Shown one piece after another: positions 48,901 to 60,900 of a stretch of 64,000 bases of DNA. Made by a program: the position numbers and the translations under genes. The stretch's first letter is position 1; every line of letters starts with the position of its first letter. Under the pieces are notes generated by a model. The model was given only the letters and a program-made list of their open reading frames with translations, did no database searches and was not told where the DNA came from. The stretch comes from Protonemura montana (Eukaryota; Arthropoda; Insecta; Plecoptera; Nemouridae): positions 11,671,701 through 11,735,700 of the forward strand of contig OX387607.1 of the NCBI GenBank assembly GCA_947568835.1, read 5' to 3'.

Positions 48901-51900
48901 ACAATGTTTTTGACTTTCCTATGCCATCCGTCTATATACTTGTAGACTTACGATTAAAGTAGACCTCGGCGCTAACACTGTGTGTTGTTTCAATTGAAAA
49001 CCACATCAATATTCATCGGTCAATGTTTTTTACTTTCCCATGCCATCAGTCTATCTACATTTACCCTTTTCGCTTGTAGCACACACCAATATTTTTTCGG
49101 TTCCTTTTTTTTTCTTTTTCCATGCTATCCCTCTATATGCTTGAGGACCTAAATAAAAAGTGACCGTCAGAATCTCACTTGTATTCTTCGTAATCTCGCT
49201 TCTAAATCTGCACTGTTCTTTCATAGCATCACCAACTACTTCTTGGTGAACTTATCAGTGGCTGATCTGCTAGTCACGCTTATCTGCATGCCCATGGCCG
49301 TTGGGCAGTCCATCACAAGACTCTGGCTGTACAGTGAACCAATGTGCAAGCTCACCTACTATCTGCAAGGTAATGTGTTTACTCTTAACACCTCGTTGCA
49401 GGTGTCTTTTGTAAGGCGCTGCAGCGAAGTTTTGTTTCTTGATAAAACATTGAAAAACATAATGAATGGTTGTATATATCTATGGGTTCTGGTTACCAGA
49501 CAGCTGGATGGTCGGCCATCTTAACTAAGTGTTAGCAAAAGAGAGTTCTTAAAGGTTTTCGTCAATGATGCTCAAGCGCCTTGGTTTTGATGCATAAGAC
49601 ACTATAATATACTAATTATTTTGTTGTTGTTGAAAATATTACTAAATCAATCTAAGCGTTTGTGACTCCTTCTTGACAGCAAGTGACGGAATGGTCTCTT
49701 CCTCGACTGGGCAGTTACTATCCCAACATGTCTTGAGATGTTTATGGGAAGTTTACCAATGGCATTGTGTTGTTTTACTTCTTTATCACTTTTATGATCA
49801 ATTTAGACAGTTCACCCTGGATTTATAAATTCAAAAAAGGAAAAGGTTTTCGACCAGTAAATTTGCAATTACATAATTATTATGAAACGTCCAATCAACT
49901 GCTATTACTATGCTTATGATGGTGTACATTTGGAAAAACCTTGACCTCAGTGTGTCCTGAATATTGCTGCTGATCAATTTCACAACAAAATCTTTCCCCG
50001 TCCACTCAGTAGCTTCCAGTGCGGTTGACTCGCACTCGATTTCCCAAAGGGGTGAGCATTTTCAACAGGAAATTGACACAAACAAGATTACACCGTCTAG
50101 CGTCTACTCAGCTCAGGAATGCAGAAATTAAAAAGGAATTCCCGTTCTGAAAATGAATAAGCAATGAAGGGCTTCGGAGAAACCCTAAAATGACCGCTTA
50201 ATGGCAACTTTCGAAGCAGCTAGGGTTGAATTGCGAACTAGCGTTGCAGAATGACCAACAAAACACTTTTTTGTAGCCTTGTCAGCATGATGGATTATTG
50301 TATACACTGCAAAGTACCACTAGCTAATAAGGAATTGAAAAAAACTGCCTCATGATTATTCTTGCTCTTCAAACACAAAGTTTTACAAGAAAGGAATTCA
50401 TGTTTCCCATTTCTTTGCAAGCAGTGACGCTAAGATGCCTAAGCTATAAATTAATGTTTCATGACAATGCTTGATCCTTAGTTATAGTCCCACCCGTAAA
50501 ATGGGTGACGCACTAAATTTATTTTATTTCCCTTACCCTCTCGGATGGCTCGTGCTGAATTACGCAGCCAGCATCTTAAAGGGGAGCGTAAACATTCCAA
50601 GGGCAAATAACGTTTAAAACACAACGACGTCCTTGTGTTTCTAGGCGTCGCCGTCGGCGCCAGCGTCTTCACGATCACAGCGATGAGCATCGACAGATAT
50701 CTTGCGATTCGTCATCCGATGGCATTTCGGAATATCTTCAACAGGAAGTCTACTTTAGTGGTGAGCTCCTCCTGCATTCCTAGCCTTTCTCTTCTGGTCT
50801 GGTCTGGCTTTTCTGTTCATTCGAGGCTGGCTAATTGAAATCTTCCTCTTGGCTGCTGGAACTGGAACACAATAGGTCGATGATAAAGCTAACCTGGGCT
50901 AGAAGAGAGCTTAGAGTCAATCGGTTGACGGCACGCAGCCTGTTCCTGTCCAATCGCACCCAAGGTCGACCACCGCTAACGTTTGATCAAACTACTCACT
51001 GTATTGGCGCTGTCCCTGTGGCACTGGTCTATTGGCTGTCAGTAAATTGCAGGATAATAAAGAAGTTAGTTTAGCCTAAAAGTAAACCAATAGAAAACCT
51101 GGCATCAGCTATATTGTTTTCTCCAGAATCTTTACGAGCATTTTCTCAGGCAAAGTATTCCGGGATATTCAAATGCTTCGCATCATCAGGTCAGGATGTA
51201 ATGGAACACAGTCGGATTCCGACTATTGCATTGCATGCCATGGCTTAATGAACAGTGACATTTCAGGAACCGTTAATCAGTTTTACTGTCAACGTTTGAT
51301 GTTGTTGCCATTTGTTTGAGATCAAAGTGCAGTGCAAAAATGCTCGAGCACGTTTCATCAACTGAATGCGATCCGTGTGAGACTGTCGATCTGCAACAAA
51401 GTAGCCCACGATTTTGTATGCGTCCCCAATACGCATTGTTTCTGCAGAGATAATCAAAAGCTATATCCACGAAATGTGTGTGAATTTCAATTAGGACAAA
51501 CTTTAATTATTTTCGTTGTCAAGAGAACAGAGTCGTTTCTCTTGGCAAAACAAATCAACCAACTTTAACGTTCAGAAGCTTTGTTCTACCAAAAACTGTT
51601 TCCAACTACTTTTGAGCTTTTCCGTCCGCATGCGAGACTTGGGGCTTCATGTATACGAAAATAAGAATTCTATACAAACGCTATTTGAATTCCCTTTGAC
51701 AAAAAGCGTTCGCATTTTCAGTTTCGGCAAAGGGGATGCAATAATATAGAGATAGGTAGTTGACAGAGAGAACAGGATCTAGTGTTTTTGTCCTCATGTC
51801 TACCATGGTATGTACTATCTTATTTTACCATTTGTTTCGTAATATTGCGACCGGGATGCTACACGGAGTACCAAGCCAGTGGACCATAACAAACAGTCTG

Positions 51901-54900
51901 CGCCTATTCCTCTCTCTCTTTGGAAGAGATCAAGGAGTCAAAGAGTTTTCTTGCCTCAGAAACTTGACGGAAACTTTTCGTAGCATTAGATTATTATCCA
52001 ATAGAGAACTGTTTTATTTATATATTAAATACACCTCGGCAAACTCATGGCGAACTTTACGCGCAAAAATAAACAAGTTTGGAGGGCGAGTTCAAGATGT
52101 CATCTAGTGGCTTACAAAGTAACTATCCCAAGCGCTATGTTCCCTCCGCCAAGGCTCGCTCCCGTGGGACTCTTTCGTCGAGGACCTCCGCGATTCAATT
52201 CATCCAAATTTGTGTTTCGGGCGCAGCAATCGGTTTAGTTTGGAATGCGAGAGCTAGAGCGTAGCAGGATCGAGAAATTCAATTTCACGAGCAAGGACTT
52301 GAATTTGCGAGAAAACGCAATGGTTTAGAACGTCCCCCCTCCCCCCTCTCTTCTCCTGGCACCTTTGCGGTGAGTCAGGTATTGAATGGGTGACCATCAA
52401 AACCTGTTCTGTTCAAGAGAGAAGTTGAAGGGACCAAAGTTGATATAAAAACTGCACTCGCCTTATCAACTCCTAAACAGACATGGATTAGTTGAGGAAT
52501 TCAGTTGTTCGAGTTGTACCTACCTTCAACGGGGACGTTAAGTCGGTTGTCTCCTTGGTGCTCTTCATGCTACGAAGGTGATGCCAATACCGGGTTTCCA
52601 CTTCTTTCTTCTAAGCTAGACTAGGCTCACCAGCACCCACATCATCACCGACGCCATTAAGCCAGTGCGGGAGGTATAAAAAAAAAAAGTTCGCCGTTAA
52701 AAATCCCATCAAATCTTACCATTCGCTCGCTTGACAGCAACATTTGTTCAGGAATTCTTCCTAAGAAAATAGCGTCAAGCCGATGGTCGGTCCAGTTGTA
52801 TCCATTCCTCCTCTAGATTTCCATTTTCCGTTCTAGGCTAGGTAAGATTCGTCATCAACACCATAATTTCCCATCATTGATCATTTATTCATGACTGTCA
52901 TTGCTAACCATTAATAGCTATCATTTACAACGCCAATCAACCTATACAACAAAGCCCTATGTCAACCACAAACCGCCCACACAGATGATCGTGGTCCTTT
53001 GGGGTGTGGCGTTGGCCATCTTCGCTCCGTTGCTGTGGGTACGCAAGACCTCCGATCCTCTGGCCGATCTGCTACCACCGTCTTTCACGCGCAGAGTATC
53101 CTTCTGCTCGGAAATCTGGGAGCCCAACCACAGGATGATCTACGGTAGGAACTAAGAACACTTCTAATTATAATGTTGCGGGTATAACCAAGAGATTGCC
53201 GGATCTCTATACCAGTATCAATTTTCGTAAACGGCTGGTTCGTGCAACCGCGTGGCCATAACGGGACGAGGTTGCTTGGGACGGGGCTAGGTTTATGTAC
53301 GTTGTTCCCGCCATGGGACGTGGTTAATTAGTCTTTCAATCAAGAGGACAGGATGTAATATGAATAAGTCTCGCTCTTCTCTCGTCTCACGTCCCAAGCT
53401 ATTATCAAGTACTTTTTTTTCTTTTTTAATATAGCTCGGTCACGTGGTTAAAAAACCGAATTGCTTTGATGACACAGTGTCGATAAAATCACAGCTGTCA
53501 AATGTTTGATGTGTAGAATGACAATGGATAACAGACAGCGCCAGAGTGATCACGCTCTGTTGACACTGCACTTTTTCCTGCGTGATTGCATTGTGTGTAA
53601 TAAGTTTTAGTTTAATTAAGTCGGTACACCACACGTACGAGTTATACCGTGACCTACAGGGTTAGGTATTAGTTACTACATAGATTGCACGGGCAATTGA
53701 GTTTGTATGCCATGCTCATACTCGAGGAGTTGTTGTCATAGTTGGAGAAGGTTGTTTTGCAATCGATCTTTTAAAAAGATCAAGATCGTCGTCAAAAAAC
53801 GATCTTTTAAAAATATCGAAGTTCAAGATCGTTTTTTTTTTAAGTTCAAATTCAAATTCGTTTCAATAAAAGATCAAGTTCATTTCAAATATCGTTTTCG
53901 AAAAAAAATCATGTAAACTCTGGAAAAAAACGTATTTTTTAGCACCCATAGGTGCTGGGAAATGCAATATTAATATAGAAATAGTAGGAACACAATGCGA
54001 CGAGGACTATGACATTTAGTCAAGAATACAAGAAAAAAATTAACAGCCTGTAAACACTTAACAGGAACAAAAATGGCTTGCATGTTGTGTACAACGGACA
54101 GTGGACCCAATTTGAGAAAAGCTGTGGTCGAAGACAGGCACGGCGGACATACTAGGCAGCATTTGCACGCATCAGTAAAACTAATAAAAGTATAACTAAT
54201 AACCATTTGGAATCCTGGAAACGCTTTCAAGTCTTTGAAAGGAAACTGAAAGCTATGGAAAATATTTCCATTTGTCACATTCAAATTTCAACTGTCAATT
54301 GTCAACAAACACCAAGAAAGGAACGACCGTGCAAACGACCTTGATATTTTAAAAAATATCGTGGAAAATCCGATCGCGATCGAATAAAAAGATCGTTCCC
54401 AAACTATGGTTGTTGTCTTGCAATTATTTGCATGTCTGCCAATTTTAAGTGTGGACATAGTTTGCATGTTCACAATAGATTAAAATTACTAAAACTATAT
54501 AAAACTAAAACTAACACAAGGCTTAGCTTACAGCACGTTCAATCGCTGAAGCTAATTGTTAAGTTCTCAGGATTTCTTGTGATTTGCGCCTCAGATAGCT
54601 CCGATAAATACTCGTCATATTTCAAATAATAAAACGTCGAAACATTGAAATAGAGAAAAAGAGAAAAACCCATTAAGAAGCATTGCTATTGGTCCACGAT
54701 TGCGTTAGCCGAAGGTATAGCAGCAAGAACCCGGCACCTCCACGCAAGTCAGCATCTATTTCGAGCTCCAAAGGCCAGTCTCGTTAAGTTCACTTAATTT
54801 CAAGTGCTTCCATTTTATTCACAAGTGTTTGACAAAGGCGTTCCAATGACAAAGCAACCATCGTTTTCACATGCGACCCTTTTTAACGTTGCCGCTCGAA

Positions 54901-57900
54901 ACCAAACCAGGAATCACATTTCAAATGCGAATTGAAAATACCAGTTCTATTGTTATCATTCTGAATCATTTATTCTGTAATATAAAAATATTTACATTGC
55001 ATAAACGGGATGAGATATAGGACTTGTGGAAATGGGGACATTGGATACAGAGTATGGGATGTGAGATGTAGGATGTGGTACATGAGATGGGAGAGGCTAG
55101 AACAAAAACAAATCATCGCGCGTTAGGTAGGAGTCTGATGTATGAACGGATTAATCCACATTCTGTCAACAGTCCTGCATGGAGACAGGAACTAAATTAG
55201 GAAATCTCCCAAAGGTTTTCTTGACATCACCACTGCCTTTTCTTCGAAGCGTGTTTCGTTTTGTGCCGGCCTAACGCCTCCCCTGACCTGTTTCAGGCAC
55301 GTTCTGCTTCGTGACGGTGTACGCCGTACCCGGCATCGTCATCATGTTGGCCTACTCTCTGATGGGCCGCCAACTGTGCTCGGCTAGTCCACCCTTTGAC
55401 GGCGACCCCGGAATGGCAGGCACCGAACAGGTAACACTTCTTGCAACCGTGCGAGGTAAAAAGTCCTTTGGAAAAATGTCCGTTACACCATTAGAACACT
55501 TTAAAAGAAGAGGGATATAAACCACGTTATGTTCGACTTCTTTTCGTGCTGTTTAAGATAACCGGGAATAAAGTTCTATTTTCGCAACTCATAGGTGAAG
55601 TGGTAGTTTAAACAAATCCCCATGGCGACTTAGAATCATATAAGCAGTAAAATTTAGATATTTCTGTGACCTAGAAGCTCTACTCATGACGTATTCGACT
55701 AGCTGCCCCAGTGCAACATTTACGTGATTAACTATAAGAGTTTCTCGCTGCCAGTGCCCTTTTTGCTTCGAAAATTTTGACGGTGCAATTGCAAATCAAA
55801 TTAATGCACTGACAGCTAGTGAACACGAGTTCGGGTGGGAGTGCTCTCACTAGGAGCAGGTGCAATACCGATAGAAAGCAAGACTTCATCAAGAATGTTT
55901 CAAGCCCTCCCTAGTGCAGGCCAGTTATCCACATGGCCTAAATACGACTACCTGAAAGTGGTATTCGAAAGTCGCGAATGGGCTTGGAAAATAAGGGAAA
56001 ATAATCATCGAAATCGACTTCAAAAAATCGATGTGAAATATTTTTTTTAGGGATTAGTTTGGCACTCGGTTTTATAAAGTAGTTCCTGACTTCACGCTCA
56101 TAACATCGCTGAATCCCGAGACGTTGCCCAGTAAAACAAAACAAAGCATGAGCCCATGAAAATTCAACGAGTTTCTCTAAATTTCACAGCCAATGGTGTG
56201 ATTTGTTGCTTTCAAAAACACTTTCGCGTACAAACTTCCTGGCATGAGACTTTCCTTTTCCAACTCCGGTTACAAAGTTTCTGACGCTTTCAAAGCCCAG
56301 TTTCAAAACTAGTTTATTAAAAACTGTAGATACGGGCAGGGCCTTAAGCTCGCGTGCAGTCAGCTTTCTGGCACGGTGAGGTCCTTTGAAGTTCGTCCGC
56401 GTTAGCTCTGTGGTCCGTGCACTCAATGGGACAGCTGACAGAGACATCGCGTCCATGCGTCCCGCGAGAAAACTCTTCGGAAAATCAAGAAAATTTCGCG
56501 CATCGCAATCCGCGGCACTGTCTGAAGTGCAAGTTCATTTCCCGACCATATTTCCCAACACAACTTTATGCTCATCCCAGCCAAAAGCGTGAAGTCATGC
56601 GGCTTGACACGCGGAGCGTTGATCAAAGCGTCGTTGTCTTTTTTCAACTTCGCGAAACCTTGGCAGATTGCTCGTGTCGCTAGAAGCACTCAGCTACTGT
56701 TCCTGGAAAGGGAAACCAATACTTTTCAGTTTCCTGCTAGCAAATTTCATTACGGACACTTGATTACAACGAGAATACCTACCTGGTACTGACACCTTTA
56801 ATTTAATCGTTATCACTGTTAACGCACAGATAGGTTTACAATTAGCTTTTATGAAACTGTTCAAAGTAACAACTAAAAAAAGAGCTCACCTTTTTGCTTG
56901 TTTCACTCTGGGAACAATACATACCCAAATCATACGTATCGTTTGATAACATACTCATATGCGGACAACCCTTTGATATTTGAGTCAAACGTGACCACTT
57001 CATCTCACTATATCTCTCATTGTCTGTCTAAAAACATACTCATACAGTATTATGGATAGAGATAACTTGGTGTTTTTCTTTTTAAAATGGGAACTTCCTT
57101 TGCTAACTCGGAAGGGCGGATGATTTGAAGCATTGGCGTGTTCTTCGGAGCTTACTGACAAGGTTGCAAGGGCGGTCTCAATGGCCTGCCCTCTTTATGG
57201 TATCGAACGTTGGTCGTTTACCATTGATGTAAAAACTGCATTCGTATTTGTTTGGGTGTAAAGTTCAGTACCATTAGCTTGACCTGCACGCTAAGGATGT
57301 CTCTTTACATATATCTTACGACAAGAGGTGACCGTTGCTCTTTTCCTGGTCTCTTTTTAAAAAGTATCATCAACGTGAAACCACGTGTCGTGGTGTGTAT
57401 CGGGAACCCGTTAATGTCGCCCTTTTTTGCGCCCTTTTATATAAAATGTCACCTGAACATGAAACTACATGCTCGTTGTCTCTTATTTCTTTACTTTTAC
57501 GTTCTCTGTTCTCGTTCTCGACCTGTTCTCGCCGTCGCATCCATGACTAACGGCAAGGTACTCAAGCAACCACCCCGTTTGCAGACACATTTGCACGACA
57601 ACGAACCACCTTGGTACATGATTTCGCTAAAAGCTATTGATTCGTCAGCCCACGGGTGACGGGTTTGAGTGCCTCAATCGAGTGTGATAGAGGTGTAACT
57701 CGATCTGTGCGAGCGCCACCCTCCACCCTCCCTCGTTCATGCGATTGAGAGGCTGGAGACAAGTGACTTTTGGTGACTGCTGTCGCTCAAAATGCGTGCT
57801 AGCTCGGCGCTTATGTGACGGCGATTGTGTTGCCTTGCTTTGAAGTTATATTTTGAAAGACAAGCCTGGATGACTGGGGAAGTCGTCATGATCTGTCAGA

Positions 57901-60900
57901 AGACGACGATATTCAATTACCAGGAGGAGTTGTGGACGTGGAGTGGCTCCCGGATTTGGCAAATGTTTCGCAAATACGTGCCTGAGGCCTTGTCCAGCTA
58001 TCATGGGATTTACAGCAAAACCAACCCCTAGCCAAACAATATGTCGATTTTATAAATACTGAAAAATGTTTCAAATTCCTTTATCAGCAGTAAAAACTTA
58101 GCTTATCCTGCAAGCAAATATGATTCACCTGAATTACATACCCACTATCATGCCCTTACCAGCGAAAAAAGACGTAAGTGTGAAACATCTCAGCGTCATG
58201 GAAATTTTCTTTGGAGCTGCTTTCCCAAACCATTTCTTTTTTCCCCATTTCCGTTGGTTTTTCAATTTCAGGCTATGTTTCCTCATGCATAAAAAGTAGC
58301 CGTGCGCTCGTTGCGTTTACAGATCGCGTTTTCACATCTCAGATTCAACTGAAAATACCGTCTATTAATTGGCTTTAACAATCCACGCACATCCTCAAAC
58401 AAAAAGAGTGCGCCCTTAATTCTGGGATCCGACATCCACCCACCGAAGACCCCACGACGTTCACCCCCTCGTCTTCTCACAGGGCACCCGTCTTGTCCGG
58501 GAACGTCGCCGCGTCGCACGAATCCTGCTGTTGCTAGCTACGCTGTTCGCGCTGTGCTGGCTACCGTACAACCTGCTCTCCCTCTGCCTGGACCTCGGCT
58601 ACGACGACAAGAACCTGGTCGACGCTATTCCCTTCGCCCTACTCCTCGGACACGCAAACTCAGCCATCAATCCAATTCTCTACTGCTTCATGACTAAGAA
58701 TTTCCGCCGCACTGTCAAGGAGGTGCTCGTCAAGTCGAAGGCGTCTCTGGCAGAGCGGCAGCACCAGAAGAGGAAAGTAAGTACCTGCAGTCAGTCTGAT
58801 TGCTAATTCAAACGAATGCCTAGCTCCGTGTCTAGTCTTTGGAAACAGTTACCGAAATAACGTTTGTCTCTCTTGAAAATGTACGCATCGAGAGTCTATG
58901 TTGCAATTTACGATTTTAAAAGAAGAAGGAAAGTGTCTTTCGGCTTTTTAGACCCTTTTTAAAACTTCTAATTCTAAGGAAAAAGTTCAAAGGTTGCTTG
59001 GCATTCCTCGAGTTGAACTATTTCGGTGTGCGATTTTTTCTGCTTGCACACGACTGCACCACTACGCAATCACGTTCCAAAGGACGCCGTGATTGCAATG
59101 CTGAGGCGTCGGTTCAAAGGTTCCAAGCGTCGCCGTTCAGAGAACGGGCCAGAACACGCTGTTCCCGAGAGGCGTTGGTGTAGCGGGATTTCTGCTGCCA
59201 GCAATGCAGGATGTGGATCGTCAACTATTTTCGAGACATTTTATCGTGGCATTAATAAAGATTAACTGAGCGCAAACCGATCCCAAATGTGAATAATCTG
59301 CGAGAAATAACGAAATTAATATTTTTAACACTCCAAACGACGGTGACTCCACCTCGAAGCACCCACAATTTTGTTCGGTAAAGTTGTTATATAATGGCCA
59401 TTTTCGGGTAGATAGTTAAACATAAGCACAAGAATAAGCTACAAGCTAAAAACTGCCAAGAGCGTTCACGCGAGATTTCAAAACCACCAATCGAAACATA
59501 ACCTGGAGCGGCTTATTTTGCTGCCCGACAAATTATTTTAGAAGCGTACGCATTTCTAAGCACCCGCCGGCCATTCTTCCAAGATCCCTTGCTGTCCGGC
59601 CAAAGACAAACCATCAACATTTAAGCACCCCGTGCAAACGACGTTAACGGAGTTCGCTGATGTTTATTCTGGAAGTTTAACCGGCGGCATTGGATTCTCT
59701 GGTAAAAGAGACGACGCCCGCCATATTGATTGTCGCCGTCGGTGTCGTCGTCGTCGTCTGCAATGTGCGCCGCGACGCCCACGGGTCCAATTAGTGGGCT
59801 CGCGAAGGGCCATAAAGTAGCGTCTCGGATGTCGAAAGACTGAAAGAACATGCGGCGGACACCTATTAAAAATGTTCATTCGTAATTGAGCGTTTCGGCA
59901 GTCTGCCTGGAAAAGAGATTGAGTTGTGGGAATATTTCGGAACTACCAATTCGATACGACCTCGATAGCGGTTAGCCTTGGGCCACACGTGGCCTTGAAA
60001 CTGAGACAAGTGTCTCAACAACTGGTTGTTGACAGAGGCTAACAGACCGTTTGTTTTTTGTTTTCTTGGGTTTATTCCATCGCAACAATGCTGTCGAGTC
60101 AATTAACTATATTGTAAAAATGTCATTGTATCGTTTGCCTGGAGCTCGAGTCTCGCATTTCAGTTTCCTCTGTGCTTTTGGTATAAACAAAATTTGATAT
60201 TAACATGTCCACGTTCTAATTATTTTTCTTTCGAATAGTATAACAATATTTAGGTAATAGACAGTGACATTTTTCAAAAACAAGCTGTTAGCGCGAGCGG
60301 TTCGGTGAAAATGAGGCAAACGATAAATTGTATAGCAGGAACTAGGGGCGTTTTAGCTAATAAAAACCCATTAGCGCAGTGAGGATATATGTTTGAGGAT
60401 GCAAATTCGATTGCTCTCAAACCATCGGCAGCTTAAAGTGACACCAGGGTAGCGGTCAAGTAACTTTTTCGTTAGAGATCTCGGATGTTATTTCGGTAAA
60501 TTCCATGGTTAATACACATTATTTAACGAGATGACGCGCAATGCAAAAGTAAGATGATCGATAAAACTTGATTGTTTGAAGTTTGACGTGTAAAATGCTG
60601 CCAAGAAAGTGATTCCGACAGCTCTGTGCAGAAATAGCGAGAAATAGCGACTGCATATCCTCAATTTTCAACTTCTCTACGACAACATTAAATTACGGCT
60701 TTCTTCTCTGTAGTGTTAAACATAAACGCAGCTCTATAACTCAAGGTCGTGTCCCAGCTTCTGCTTTAATTTTCTAACTATGAAACGTCTAGCAGTTATC
60801 AAGAACTAGCATCGTGTCATCATGGAGTGGGGCCTTTCCTAGAGCTGTCATTTCGCATCCCTGGTATTCCTTTTCGTAAAGCACCGTGCTGACTAGCACC

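Larger units (their letters stand above)
24950..49226. other. Receptor intron 1 (24.3 kb)
   Basis: The intron separates TM1 from TM2. Short ORFs occur throughout but none has a recognisable domain or splice partner, so I see no nested gene. It holds three SINE copies, three MITE-like copies, two R1 copies, tRNA-like SINE fragments near 31300-31460 and 32560-32650, a hairpin at 48003-48105, a tandem repeat at 48783-49135, and CpG-rich patches at 28660-28840, 44230-44560 and 45090-45330. Confidence 0.75.

Noticed and set aside
49243..49524. Receptor exon 2 read as a stand-alone ORF continuing past 49369
   Set aside because: The sequence after 49369 is not receptor-like, and splicing at GTAATG joins TM3 in phase.
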